64,000 nucleotides of DNA, from positions 52,387,137-52,451,136 of the forward strand of contig CM060951.1 in NCBI GenBank assembly GCA_030765055.1, written 5' to 3'. Origin of the DNA: Mantis religiosa (taxonomy: Eukaryota > Arthropoda > Insecta > Mantodea > Mantidae). Below the pieces are notes generated by a model. It did not search any database and was not told the DNA's origin. It saw only the letters and a list, made by a program, of their open reading frames with translations. Shown in pieces: positions 47,037-58,753 of the stretch (position 1 is the stretch's first letter; each line of letters starts with the position of its first letter). The position numbers and the translations under genes were made by a program.

Positions 47037-48363
47037 CGAGGGTGGGTCAAAAAGTAATGCCTCCTACTTTTTTCTCCTTTAATTGCCAAGAAAATTGAAT
47101 CAAATGTACATAGCTTGAAAACTGCAACATAGACGATTAATTTGTCACTATTCAGTATAATCTCCGTCCATTTCCACAGTTTTGGTCCACCTTTTAACTA
47201 GGGCATGTATTCCAGTGTGGTAAAACACACGGTCTTGCTTCCTAAGCCATTGACCCACTGTCGTTTTCACAGCCTCCTCATCTTCAAAATGAATCCCACG
47301 ATGAGCTTCCTTTAGTGGCCCGAACAGATGGAAGTCTGATGGTGCCAGGTCCGGGCTGAATGGGGGGTGAGGTAAGACTTGCCATCCCAATTTCTCAATT
47401 TCTGCAGTGGTGTTACGGCTGGTGTGTAGTCTTTCATTGTCATGCAAAAGAAGAACATCCGCCATTGTTTTTGTTGGGCGAACTCCGTGAAGACGTGCTT
47501 TCAGCTTTTTTGAGAGTTCTGACGTATTGGACAGAATTTATTATGCATCCCCGCTCCAAAATATCAATCATAAGCACACCCTCTGCATCCCAAAACGCTG
47601 TGGCCTTAACTCTCACTGCCGATCGCTGAGTTTTGAATTTTTTTCTTCGGTGATGTTGTGTGGTGCAATTCCATTGACTGCCTCTTTGATTTGGGTTCTA
47701 GAAAATGAACCCACGTTTCGTCTCCTGTAAGAATTTTTTCCATAAACTCCTCTCCCTCCAAACTGAAGCGCTGGGAGAGTTCGGAGGCTATTGTTTTCCT
47801 TGTTCCTTTGTTTTGGGCGGTTAACATTCTTGGTACCTAACGTGAACAAGCTTTTAGTAACCCAGGTGTTGAATAATCGTCATCACACTGCCTTTACTCA
47901 GGGAGGTAATGCGATACAATTCACCTGTTTTTACCGGCGATCACCACGAATGATGTCATTGACTCGCTGAATATTGCATGGAGTCACTGCTAACACCGGC
48001 CTGCCGTTTTGCTGTTCATCTGCCAATGATGTTTGCCCTTCAGCTTCGTTACAGCGACGAACCCATCGTCTAACAGTGCTGACATCCACCGTTGCATCAC
48101 CATACACATTTTTAGCCTTTTGTAAATGCGAGTTGGCGTTTAATCTTCCGCAGTCAAAAATTCAATCACAGAACGCTGTCTAATGCGAATGTCGGTGTCA
48201 GTCATTTTCCAAGAGGATGCAGTGCTGCCACCTGTTGACTTAGGAAGTTACTACTGCAGGGGATTGGAGAAGGTTTGAGGAATTGCGCCAAATTCAAAGT
48301 TTTCACGTAACTTACTTATTTGAGGAAAAAAAATAGGAGGCATTGCTTTTTGACCCACCCTCG
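47037..48363 (-). mobile_element. mariner transposon, family GAGGGTGGG, copy 2
   Basis: 1,327 bp, with TIRs CGAGGGTGGGTCAAAAAGTA, and CGAGGGTGGGTCAAAAAGCA read from the other end. Flanked by TA (47035-47036, 48364-48365). It is co-linear with copy 1 apart from the SINE. Confidence 0.9.
47148..48205 (-). pseudogene. mariner D,D34D transposase pseudogene (copy 2)
   Basis: Starts near 48205 ('MTDTDIRIRQRSVIEF') but shifts frame within 20-25 codons. The catalytic half is clear: 'ILTGDETWVHF' (about 47720), 'ADVLLLHDNERLH' (about 47455) and 'HPPFSPDLAPSDFHLFG' (about 47370). 34 residues separate the second Asp (HDN) from the third (APSD). It ends 'MDGDYTE' with a stop at about 47148. All three Asp codons survive, unlike copy 1, but several frameshifts (for example near 47610 and 48150) prevent a full product. 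Confidence 0.85.
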
Positions 48364-48365
48364 TA

Positions 48366-49126
48366 TAATTAGTGTCAGTGAAGGAATTTTTAATGGCTAT
48401 TGCACATTAAAACTCATATTACATGAAAAAGACATTGACTTTCAATTACATCTTGATGAGAGTAAAATGGTTTTTCTTTTTAGTATTTATTACAAACGCA
48501 TGATGTGAGGTGTACCAATCCCAGCAACCATTGCCTGAATAAAAAAACTCGTTCTTGTAGTTCGAGATAAGTTCTCAGAAATAGTTTCGCTACATATTTA
48601 TTTTAGGTGCATAGGAATGAAGGAAACCGATTTGATAAGCTACTCACTATATTATGCTGGCCTAGGCGTACGATTCTCCATCAGAATGGAAGAAACAACT
48701 GAATAGCGACACAGTTCCTAAAATTATAAAATATTGACAAATTCAAACTTACAGCTACTGTCCACCACAAGAAAGCAAGCGGGGAATATAGGGGAAAGGA
48801 TTTTGAACTGTATCTGCTCTGTTACTGGATCTGTTTACTACGAAATATGTGTATGAGAATGCACATGGGTCAGCCATGTTGTCAGATCTAATGCTTGTTT
48901 CAGTAACTCCAGAAATAGGTATTATGCATGGGTGAGTTTTGTGAAGAAAATATGAACCTAGCATCCTTATTATATGCGGAAGGCGAGCATAAACAAAGCA
49001 AAAGTGATTACATTACACATTCCTCTAACTTGCCATCTAATGGGGTGGGGGCAGACTTTCTACATATTTTTCCGATTTTTTTTTTCCTTCTTCGGAGGGG
49101 GATTCGGCACTGCGATCAGTCTCGGT
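48366..49126. other. no recognisable feature
   Basis: AT-rich; nothing supported. Confidence 0.4.
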
Positions 49127-49628
49127 CTCTTGTACCTTATAACCCCAAATGGGGCATACTCGGTAGGAAGGATGAGGCGAGCGGAGACAGAGGGAGACCG
49201 TCCCAAGTAGCCACTACAGTGCAGAGGGCAGGGTTTCTAGATTTTATTTAGATGAAACCTCCCCTAGCAGGCCAGGACAACAGACACTCCTCCGTACTGC
49301 AGTTCAAAGATGGTCCCAGTAGTCGGGTTGGAGACTGACAGCCGATCTACCGAAGGATCGTTAACTCAGAGCATGTCATCCTGCCAAGCACCACCGAGAC
49401 ACTCGTCGACACTTCTACCCTGAAAGAGACCACCAGATGACAGATGATATGAAATGATAATGGACATGAAATGGAGGGACAGAAAATTCGGTGGATGTAA
49501 TTAACCTACCCAGCATTCGCCTAGCGACCGGGAAAGTATCCATGGGTCAGGTAAGTCGGCCACGGGAATCGCACCCGGGCCAGCCGAATGTGGATCACAC
49601 AGGAAACCGCCTGAGCCATCCCGCTCGG
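49127..49628 (-). mobile_element. long tRNA-derived SINE, family 3, second copy
   Basis: On minus it begins ccgagcgggatggctcaggc with B box GGGTGCGATTCCC and shares its body with 37955-38525, including gggtaggttaattacatcc and ggtgcttggcaggatgacat. It ends near tataaggtac. It is about 70 bp shorter through internal deletions. Confidence 0.75.
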
Positions 49629-49847
49629 CTTCCGAAATGCTTAATGCTACAAAATGTTATTCGAAATAAATTGTATATTTTAAAGAGAATTGCCTTTCTG
49701 CTGTAGTAATGTTCTGTCTGACTCTTACCAATTATACACAACTATATAAAATTCCTTCCGAATGAAGTGGTGAACAGGACACTCCCAGAAAATTCATGAT
49801 ATACATTTTATTTGTCAATTAGTTATTTGTTGTTGTTGGTGTAATTT

Positions 49848-50070
49848 TACGTCCTCCAACGTTAAGTCATATCGGACAATGAGTGGAATGGGCGAAATGA
49901 TGCTCAAATGAACCCAGGGTTCATAGAGCTTAGAGTTACCCGACATTCGTCTTTCAGAATAAAGGAAACCCCCGGAAAACCCTTATCCAGGTAACTCATC
50001 CTAACCGAGATTCGAACTCGGGACCCGTTGAACGTGAGGCAGACACTCTACCACCATGCTACCGAGGCGA
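49848..50070 (-). mobile_element. tRNA-derived SINE, family 1 (full copy)
   Basis: On minus: head gcctcggtagcatggtggta.. with B box GAGTTCGAATCTC, then body and 3' end gacttaacgttggaggacgt. Well preserved; with 17301-17539 it defines the family. Confidence 0.85.
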
Positions 50071-50249
50071 GCATCAATTAGCTAACATTTTAAGCATGCG
50101 TGTGACGTTTTAATAAACCGAGTTACATTTATGTTGATGAAATTGTAAGTTTTTAAAAATCATCAATGTAAACGATACTTTTGCGTGGGGAGATTGTATA
50201 ATCATTCTTGATGCATCTTTGGAACGTGCAGAATAAAAATAACAGTGTA

Positions 50250-50600
50250 CCAAGCGATGTGGTTCCGTGGTAAAAAGTGCAAGGATCCATTCGGAGGGTC
50301 CTTGATTCGCTTTCCTTCGGTTATCTCTCTGACCTTGGGCTTTTAGTGACTTTCCCTACCATAATTTCCCTTTCATTCGTTCTTTCTCATTCAGGTGCGG
50401 TTCTAGCATGTGGTTTATGAGTGCTGCATAGATGGTGTATAAGCATGCTCAAAGATAAAAGCAGTGCCGCGGAAACTATACTACTACTTGGATCATGGGT
50501 CGTTCATCGCTACAGCTAGATGGGTCCTAGTATTGTTAGGGGTTCTAGTGCGTCTCCGAATTGACCACCAGTGACCTGGACCTCGTGTGGTTCCTCCTCT
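50250..50600 (+). mobile_element. probable tRNA-like SINE, family 8
   Basis: The start gatgtggttccgtggtaaaa.. gagggtccttgattcgcttt has A/B-box-like spacing, followed by a GC-richer body (gtgcggttctagcatgtgg.. gaccaccagtgacctggac). There is only one copy here, so it is not confirmed as an interspersed repeat. Confidence 0.4.
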
Positions 50601-51390
50601 TCATGTGTGAGGTATCCCCCTCATTTAATAAAAACGTATAATCACCAAGTTATACACAGTTATCAAACATTTCGCTATTGCGTTATGCTTGTCAAACACC
50701 ACACATATTTTTTTCTAAAAATGTTGCTTTTATATCCAGGAGGTGCAGTAAAATCTCGTCTTGAAATTTTTTAGGTGGAATGCAATAATTACTATCTAAT
50801 ACATGTGTGGTGGCGGTAAAAATAAAACAATAAACAAACGAAAGGCATAAACCTTTTAAAACACTTTTCATTGTGTAAACGTCGTTCAGTATTTGCCTTA
50901 ATTCTGCGATAGTCATCTATAAATGATTTTCAGGCCTTCTAAGCATGCTAAATATGTACAGATACTCCCAAATATATTCTTTCATATAAGAATTTCATGC
51001 ATCATGGAATGCCATTTGAAATTATGAAGTAGTATTCAGCAAAGTTTATTTTTATGTAAAGCACAGAATATTAAAAAGATCTGGCCACTTGCAGCATTTA
51101 CAGAAAACGATATGTTACTAGGTACCGTCTGACTACAAAGCAGCAATATACAGCGTCACTTCAATATTCGGTCGCTCTTAGTTAAGCTGGAATTCTTCCG
51201 CTTAGATATTAAAAACGGGAGCCCTGCAACCCTATTACCATTAGTGACGAACTTATACATATTTCTGTTCTGTCGTGGTCTACTGTAAAGACAAATGAAA
51301 CGCAAAGAAAAAAAAACATATGAACAGCGACAGCTTGTGATGCTTTTACCATGATACACACAGAGCTGTCAATGTGAATATACCACGGAG
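50601..51390. other. no recognisable feature
   Basis: AT-rich; nothing supported. Confidence 0.4.
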
Positions 51391-52740
51391 CACTGTTGAG
51401 ACATCATCCAACTATTCAGAGGAGACAGAATCGAATCTTTGCCACAAATGGGACGTCCATAGAAGCGAGTCAGAGAGAAGAGACTGCTTATGAGAAAGGC
51501 GATGAGTAATCCTAAAATAAGTGCCACAAAAAATATGCCTGCTACTGGTAAAGATGTACACCTAGGTACAGTTCGAAGAGTTTTTATTGAGGAAGGCTAC
51601 AATGGAGGAGGAGTGAGGAAAAATCCTTATATAAACAGAACTAACAGGGCAAAGGAGTTAAAATATGCCTGCTACTGGTAAAGATGTACACCTAGGTACA
51701 GTTCGAAGAGTTTTTATTGAGGAAGGCTACAATGGAGGAGGAGTGAGAAAAAAACCTTATATAAACAGAACTAACAGGGCAAAGGAGTTGCAGTTTGCTA
51801 AAAACGATGCAAAAAAGACAAAGAATGGTGGAGTGATGTAATTTTACCCAAGGAAAGTACCTTTTTGTGTATATTTGATACAGAAAGGAAGGTTCATGTT
51901 TGGCGCAAAGCCAATACAGAGCTGAATATAAGGAATTTACACGCTACACTGAAACAGAAAGATGACAACCTTATTGTAGGGTTGCATATCAGTGAGTGCG
52001 TGCGTAGTGCTGGCTATCTATATAAAGCAAGAAGGGTTTTGCTGCGTGCCCACCCGTTAAGGGTTTTACCGCAAGTAGCGTTTTTCTTTTCGGGATGTTA
52101 TAGGTTGGGCTGTGGGTTCTTCGAGGCAATCTAAATTTTATGTACCTCAGGTTATAGGAATTTATGCATAACCTATGCACTCTGGTCTTCTATTTTTAAA
52201 TTTGTTTTAGGTTAAAATTTTGACGCCAAGCAGATTAGAAGAATTAAGTGGAGCTCAGCTCTAGCTGCTGTCAGAATTAGCTCCTGGGTTATCTCGGGTG
52301 CCCGCAAGACATCCGGGTAACCCGGAACAGCCTGAAACGGCATTTAGGGGTCATAATCTCCCAATGGTCTAACAAGGGCGGTTCTATGTCTAGGTAACGG
52401 TGGGGATGTCAGAAATTTGGTATTTATTGGGAACACCACTGATACAGAAAGTAGTACATCATGTTTAAACAAAACGTTCACCATTGTGCCGAAAAACTAA
52501 GAATAAGGTATACTTTTTAAGTCTTACCAGGATAATGAACCCAGGTATCTGGTGTACATTGTCAGGAAATGGTTGTTATATAAGTGCCCAAAAGTAATAC
52601 ATTCGTCTCCGCAGAGTTTAGATGTTAACCCAGTGGAGAATTTACGGATCAGGGTAAATAAAAGAATCAGAAACTCTTCCATCCCTTCTGAGTATCAACT
52701 GCACAAAAAAGGGTAAAAATTAAGCCTGCCTATACGAAAA
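51391..52740 (+). pseudogene. Tc1-like transposase relic
   Basis: Segments on plus, in order: 'DVHLGTVRRVFIEEGYNGGG' (twice, through a duplication), 'PYINRTNRAKELQFA', 'KESTFLCIFDTERKVHVWRK' (about 51850-51910), 'NIRNLHATLKQ', and near 52605-52645 'SPQSLDVNPVENLRI'. This is the Tc1 order: paired-like DNA-binding domain, first catalytic segment (normally DESKF; here the Asp is Glu or frameshifted), and the SPDLNPIE-type third motif. 52000-52440 is not alignable and may be an insertion. No TIRs were found. Confidence 0.7.
51531..51790 (+). repeat. 130-bp tandem duplication in the Tc1 relic
   Basis: 51531-51660 is repeated at 51661-51790 with only about two differences (aggaaaaatcc versus agaaaaaaacc). 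It duplicates the segment encoding 'PATGKDVHLGTVRRVFIEEG' through 'NRTNRAKEL'. The duplication is much younger than the decayed element around it. Confidence 0.95.
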
Positions 52741-53378
52741 AGAAATTTTTAATATGTAATTAAGCATGCTAGAAGTAATCACGAGTAAATTATGCCCCAC
52801 AAAGTATTGAATTCAACGAGTATGACGAAAAGTATACATATATCTTGTAGTTGACTGAATATTTATGTTCGTCTGGTTTATCTTAAATTAGGGAGGGAGA
52901 GCACACAATTGCCCGCACTGTTGTAGGTAACCCGTGACTGATCCCATATCGCATCAGTTCTATGTGACGTTCCAATTGACTCCGTCTGTAGCTATCCATT
53001 TAATACTTTCAAGCGGAGCGTTTTAAAGACTACTGGTAGATGTCGGTAGTATACATTTACCGTCCATTAGGGACTTATTTGAGTCACTTTCTTCTGAATT
53101 TATGATGAAACAGTCCAACCTATAAATTATTCCGACTTTTTGCCAGTACCTCCTTCATTGATTTGTGCCCATACTAGCTCGATAGCATTGTATCACAATG
53201 ACACAAAGGTAATGCAGCTATGGAGTCGATTGCATACAGTTTGGACTTGTCTTTCTTTCTCTTAATTATGTCGTACAACACTGGTTTTGATACCATATTT
53301 CACTGTCAATAGAAAGCACTGTTTGTGAATAAGCTAGCTCTGCACTGGTTGCAGCACCTGTCGATGTCTGACAGAGAC
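52741..53378. other. no recognisable feature
   Basis: AT-rich; nothing supported. Confidence 0.4.
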
Positions 53379-54474
53379 TAATGCTTTTCTCACATAACGG
53401 TCACGTGACCTTATCACCTCTCATTGACTGCTATTGCAGTATAGACTGTTGTGCGGTAAAAATTAGTTCGTTATTTATCTTTATATGATGGAAGAGAATT
53501 TTCAAATTTATATTTTCATAACTGTTTTAATTAAATATATTACGTAACAGAGTTGGTTTATCTGAAATGCATGTTAATTCTTAAACGAAGTAAAGAGGAG
53601 GTTCCTTTGCTCTCAGCCCGTCTTTCATATGACACGATAGCACGTGCTTTAGCGGTAGTGATGACATATTTGTTAATGTGACATTTATCACTGACCTTCT
53701 TTTGAACTGGATTAGTCATATATCGCCATTCGAAGGTGTGTTTTGCCGAGTGCGAGAGCTAAATTACTTTATTGATCGTTTATTGCGCGTGTACTTATTA
53801 TATGTATAATGGCAGTCTACCGCCAGTTTTTCGCTGAAGCATCACAAGGGAAAACCTTTACAAAGCGGCAAAAAAAGAATTGTGTTGCATGTGTTAATGC
53901 ACTCACAGAGAAGAATCCCTCTTTGTGAGTGAGAGAAGTCGAATAGCTGTGCTATGAACTTACAGGTGTGTTAGATGCGTAGGAATATCGCGACATGAAA
54001 TTGAGACAACAGGAAAACTTACCACTCCAGGGTCGATATTGCTGTGTGGTGAAGACGTTATTTAAGGACAATCAGATTGTACCAGGATACAAATCGCAGA
54101 ATATACTACTTTGACGAGACTTGGGTAAATGAAGGACACACAAGTATGGCGTGACACGACATTTAAGTCTGAAAGACAAGCATCTTTGCAAGGTATGTGT
54201 ACTGGATTTAAAAAATTCTAGTGGAAAATGCCGAAGGCCTTTCATTATAAACTTGTTTCAGTTTCATTGCTCATTCATTCAGTTTCAACTTGCTCAGTTT
54301 CATTATAAACTTCCTGGTAATTATTAGGTATGATGTTTACTGCAATTTAAATGTGACGGGAAGGCACCGCCTATGGCTTATGGCGCGAAAACATTGGCCA
54401 ATTAGGGTGAGGGGAAGGTAGTTGCACGCGGAGTTATACATGTCAGCGGGGCAAGGTTATATGAAACAGAGGTA
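53379..54474 (+). mobile_element. TIR-bounded DDE element, copy C
   Basis: Co-linear with copies A and B from ggtcacgtgaccttatcacc to ggttatatgaaacagagg. The left TIR is degraded (taatgcttttctcacataac); the right TIR is preserved. It is shorter (about 1.1 kb) because a segment near 54315 present in A and B is missing. Confidence 0.7.
53840..54250 (+). pseudogene. broken DDE transposase fragment (copy C)
   Basis: Corresponds to the fragment in A and B: an 'EKNPSL' segment, then a stop, and later the YLDETW-like region read as actttgacgagacttgggta (about 54108). It has stops in every frame and is more decayed than A. Confidence 0.5.
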
Positions 54475-56004
54475 AGGCAGTGGCGGATAGCAGTGGCAGT
54501 GTGTTTATAAAACTTTTCAACCCTACCTTGTCACCGGGAGGGGTAGCACTAAGTAGATAATGTTTCAAGTTAAACCCGACGAACCATAAGTGACTCTTGA
54601 AGCAAATGCGATGAAAAATTTCTGTTAACACTTATTGCACTTTGGAAGAGAAGTTCTTTTTGTTGCAAATGACGTGCATTTATCTGCATTTATTTTTACT
54701 TTAATGTTTACACTGTTTTAGCAAGCCAAACGTAAGTTTGAGCTGAAGAACTGTGAGCTAATTCTTTTATGAGTATCTGTACGTGTTAAAACCAGAAGCT
54801 TAATAATAGAATCTCTCTGTGAAGGGTGTTTTAGTCCTTAATTTGGTTTTAAATTTTAAAAGCAGCACAAACCTGGCTTCTTTCTCTCAACACTTAGGTA
54901 CATGCAATTTTTACAATGATTCATATTTATGTGCATTCCAAATATATAAATACATGTGCACCTTGCCGGCTAAGCTAATGCTTTTACAATGTTCAAAACA
55001 AAGGCTGAAAGTAAACATGAATTATCGCTAGTGTGAAACTGGAAACAGATGCTGCTGTGTACCATGTGGTGTTGTCGGGGTTTGTACCTGACGTCACTAA
55101 TTAGCAGCAGGCGTCGACCTATTACATATGCCTTGAATGTTAATGTTGTTCGGTTGTCATGGCGGTGTGTGCGTATAAATTCCAATTAATATTAAAACAT
55201 TGTATCTGAGCTCATTATTAAAAGGTTAGCATATCATCGTGTAGCAAGCCCAGGGGATTTAAACAACTGATTGTCAAGAAAAAAGGGAACGCGGTCTAAC
55301 AAGCCAATATAATGTGAGAGGTAGTAAAACTCTATGCAGCAGTCACGTGACTTTTCTATGTTCTTGTCCTACAAATCATTCTTCCAATTGCTATCTGCTT
55401 TATATCGCTAAACATTTTCGGAATTAGAAAATTTACTTATTGGTGCTTTTCTTGGAATCAAATCTCTTAAGATCTGGTGGCCTCATTCTCTTTGCACAGC
55501 TAAAGGATATAAAGAAAGCAAACAACGTATTACTATTTGAGAAAAACATAGCCGTTTTAAAATTTAAGAACTAATCTGGAATATCTCGAGAATAATTTTT
55601 ACATAATAGACCTTTATGTAAAGCTGCTTCTCGGACTTAGCAAGCTACAAAACCTATATTTTCCGTGAAATCTCCGGTAACTTCCGGTGAAATTTCCACT
55701 TCTTGATATACTTACATTTAGATTAATCCCCCCATAAAATAATTTATTTTGACATAACTTCAACGGACAATTATTATGAAAGGATATTATTCTACCTATT
55801 TCATTGGAGTCAAGATATTCAACTTCAGATATAATAAATAACACATTTTGTTGTTGGTAGAGGGATGTATATTCTATACTCTTTCCATAACATGGCGAGA
55901 AACAAATAAACAGCGACAGCATATATGAAGTAACCAAAGCATCGCAAATGCCAAACCAGTAACAATGAATATCTGAGAAATGGCTAATACCGAACAAAAT
56001 ATAC
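54475..56004. other. no recognisable feature
   Basis: The 160-codon minus-strand frame at 55614-56096 overlaps a solo LTR and has no domain; treated as incidental. Confidence 0.4.
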
Positions 56005-56008
56005 ATAT

Positions 56009-56602
56009 TGTGACTCTGTGGGTTCATAGAATTAAAAGTCCACCTTGTAGAAATTCCAAATGTGTTTTTTTTTTTTTTTTGCGTAGAAATACACATCGTA
56101 GCAGCAGAATTACAGAATTACATCACATACACAATCACGATTTACCAAGGTCGATGTCCACACAAACAGCGTTCTGATTACATCAGCTCTCTTAAAAAAA
56201 AAAAAAAACTCTACAATTCTTTACTTCGTGCTGTGTTCACGACGACACCCGGCGAGTCGTCACCCTCTTAAATACCTCATTGATATAGTGAGTGAGTGAG
56301 TGAGTGAGTGAGTGAGTGTGTGGTGTTTTAGGGCCCGTCGACAACAAGGTCATTTGGGCCCATTGATATATTCGAGAGATTTCTGTAACAATGACTAGAT
56401 ATTTTTTGGAATAAACAAGTCATCGAAAGTTCTTCAAAACAATCAAGACGTCATCAGAATGTTCCAATTATCTCACTTATCTGTGTCGGTAAGTCTTATC
56501 TCAGTGATACACTATCCGACTGTTATCTTTATCTGCAGACTCTTTGTGTACACAAGCCGCGCTTATCTTTCGACACCGAACTTTCTCCTTTTCGCCGCGA
56601 CA
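56009..56602 (-). mobile_element. LTR-B solo LTR with nested micro-retroposon
   Basis: TGTGACTCTGTGGG to ..GCCGCGACA on plus, flanked by ATAT (56005-56008, 56603-56606). The 594-bp length includes an 83-bp gain at 56288-56370 from a small retroposon and its target duplication, plus A/T runs at 56062-56080 and 56192-56207. Confidence 0.85.
56288..56360 (-). mobile_element. micro-retroposon with (CACT)n tail, copy 2
   Basis: A 73-bp insert flanked by a direct repeat CATTGATATA (56278-56287, 56361-56370). Minus orientation: GGCCCAAATGACCTTGTTGT.. then a tail of about seven CACT units. It ends at the same internal point (gggcc) as the copy at 1326-1385. Confidence 0.75.
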
Positions 56603-56606
56603 ATAT

Positions 56607-57252
56607 GAAGCAAACGGTATATTCTTGCGATAGTTGACCATTTATATACAAATATACAAATAAAGGGTTTATAGGCTGTTGTAATAACATTAAATATATA
56701 CGTTTATTCGCATCTAAATATTTTAAATACATTGCACGAGTATTCTAATTAATCCATTTGTTATTTTTGACGAAATAAAGAATTGTTAAGGTTTTTCCTT
56801 GTGAAAATTAGTCAAAGCGCGGGAAATTTCTTCAAACTTTTCATGACGTATTCTTGAAAGACGCTGAACTTTGAAAACAAGTTACCCTTTTGTGATTTGT
56901 GGCGTTCATTGATGGATAAACACGAGGAAGTTTTCTAAAAATACGTTTACTTTATTTCGGAGTCTCTAAAAGGTAATTCCAGTAAAATTTGGACATCAGA
57001 AATACATGTTTGTGGTAGATAAAAGTGAAAAGATGCTATAGGCTCCAAGGAATATTTATCGAACAATTCTGTAAGAAAGCTTCCAGAGAAGAACGACAAT
57101 TTAAAAGTTGAAATGAGAAAAACTTTCTCAACAAAACGAGAGTAAGAGTACCGCAACAGCCCAAGTGTTCTTACACCTAATAGCAAAGCTGTCAATCTCC
57201 AAGCACGAAAGTAGAAATGCTTTCCCAGACTTTGATAGAAGCTATTTAGAGA
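56607..57252. other. no recognisable feature; left flank of LTR-A
   Basis: Overlapping short frames on both strands at 56947-57288 without motifs. The LTR-A insertion interrupts this sequence, which resumes at 61714. Confidence 0.4.
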
Positions 57253-57256
57253 ACTT

Positions 57257-57751
57257 TGTAACGGGATTATATTTTCGTTCATCTTCAACTAATAAGAATC
57301 ACGCCAACTTCTTTGTAATATCCAAGTCAAGTTTTAATCTAATAAGAGTCATGAGATCTTTCTAAGGTGTGGACGCGGATTTTTGGTGAAAATAAAATTT
57401 AGATGAGTCCAATTTTGTTATATATTATTTAATTATATAATATAAACTATGATTCACTCTTTTATATTATAAATATTGAATAACACTTTTCGAATCTTAT
57501 TAATTTTTCTTTAGAATTACAATCATCGTTACCTCTTTCCTCCTTCTCCAGCAAGACACAAGATTCTAACACTTTTCTAGATTATTGATTTTCTTGTCCC
57601 CATAGTGATTCCCACTTTATTTTGTGATTGGCCGATTCACTGACACGTCATCACACCACGTGATACCACTACTACTTCGGCCAATCACACAACTACATAC
57701 ATTTTTATATATTTATTATTCCTTCGAACATTACTAAAAAATACTGTTACA
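57257..57751 (-). repeat. LTR-A 3' LTR
   Basis: 495 bp. In element orientation it runs from TGTAACAGTA to ATCCCGTTACA, so the ends form the inverted repeat TGTAAC/GTTACA. Compared with 61215-61709 I see three substitutions (tattaat/taataat, aagagtc/aaaagtc, tatttat/tacttat). Confidence 0.95.
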
Positions 57752-57762
57752 AATGCCCTTCT
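57752..57762 (-). other. candidate polypurine tract of LTR-A
   Basis: On minus, GAAGAAGGGCATT lies directly before the 3' LTR's TGTAAC. It is short and interrupted by C and T, but it is the only purine-rich run in the expected place. Confidence 0.5.
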
Positions 57763-57833
57763 TCGAAATATATGGAAAATAACCAAATAAAGGAATTAAC
57801 AATTAACAATCTGTTTCCATATATTTCGAAGAA
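57759..57833. repeat. 20-bp-arm inverted repeat at the 3' end of LTR-A
   Basis: 57759-57778 (ttcttcgaaatatatggaaa) and 57814-57833 are perfect reverse complements separated by 35 bp. The left arm overlaps the candidate polypurine tract, so the genomic RNA could fold a hairpin there. Confidence 0.9.
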
Positions 57834-58081
57834 CAGCCCCAATTAACAATTTTGTTTACACTAATATTACACAACATCAATACAACATACATAAAATATA
57901 ATAATATACCTACATTGGATAAAATATAATAAATGAACATTTAACAACAATTTCACATTATTACACAAACATAAAACACAACAATAAATTAACATTAATT
58001 AAAATACAACAATATATTGACATTTAACAATAATATACATGTTTTATTATTTAACTATTTTAACAATAAGTACTCCGTTGA

Positions 58082-58753
58082 TTACAAATCTCTTGTATCC
58101 ACACTTGCTTCTAGAAATGCTTGTCTTATAGCTATGGGTAAAGGTCGGCTTTTATGTGTATAGGGAGCAGTATCATTCACTTTAAATGTGTGAGTATATT
58201 TGTTACACAGTCCAGGTTTTGAACTAAAGGCTTTTCTGTTCTTTAATATACATAATTTCAGCTGTTCTTTTCTCGCTTGATCTAGATTGTATGTGTTTTC
58301 TAACTTTACTTGTAATATTCTCTGGAATTCTATTTCTTCCTCCACTTGGCTTCCGCCATTCTTATCTTGTATTGTATATAATTGGCAACAATGCTTTTCA
58401 AGGTCAGTTACATTATTTTGCAATCCATCAATAATTAAACTCTTCCCACAATTTTCATTTTCCTCATATTCAATATTACCATTTTCTTGCAAAAGTATAT
58501 CTTCCACAAAAAACCTTTCATTATTTATATTATCCACATTCTCTTCTTTTCTTCCATCTTCTTCCAATAATTTTATTACTAACAAATCATTTTCTGTCTT
58601 AACCTTCATTTCATGCATTTCGAAATTCAATACACTTTGCCATTCATATAATAAATCATTACCCACAATTACATCTCTTGCCAAATGTGGAATTACCAAC
58701 GTAATGAAATTGAAATTCCATTCACCTATTCGGCCCTTAATTAATACTTTCAT
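58082..58753 (-). CDS. truncated Pol frame: protease C-terminal half to RT start
   Basis: 223 codons in a different frame from gag, overlapping its end by 17 nt. A stop lies just upstream of the ATG. Residues about 9-46 ('GEWNFNFITLVIPHLARDVI', 'VGNDLLYEWQSVLNF') match the C-terminal half of retropepsins, including the hydrophobic-hydrophobic-Gly-x-Asp flap-distal motif. The catalytic D-[ST]-G half is not encoded in this frame. Residues about 188-213 ('HTFKVNDTAPYTHKSRPLPI') match the stretch just before the RT fingers. The frame ends before any catalytic RT motif. The middle is acidic and unassigned. It is open, but it cannot give a working protease or RT. Confidence 0.75.
   Translation of the reverse strand: MKVLIKGRIGEWNFNFITLVIPHLARDVIVGNDLLYEWQSVLNFEMHEMKVKTENDLLVIKLLEEDGRKEENVDNINNERFFVEDILLQENGNIEYEENENCGKSLIIDGLQNNVTDLEKHCCQLYTIQDKNGGSQVEEEIEFQRILQVKLENTYNLDQARKEQLKLCILKNRKAFSSKPGLCNKYTHTFKVNDTAPYTHKSRPLPIAIRQAFLEASVDTRDL

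Noticed and set aside
51531..51790. CRISPR-like array
   Set aside because: Only two contiguous 130-bp units without spacers, inside Tc1 coding sequence.
55614..56096. 160-codon minus-strand gene
   Set aside because: Begins inside a solo LTR; Lys run from the T tract; no domain.
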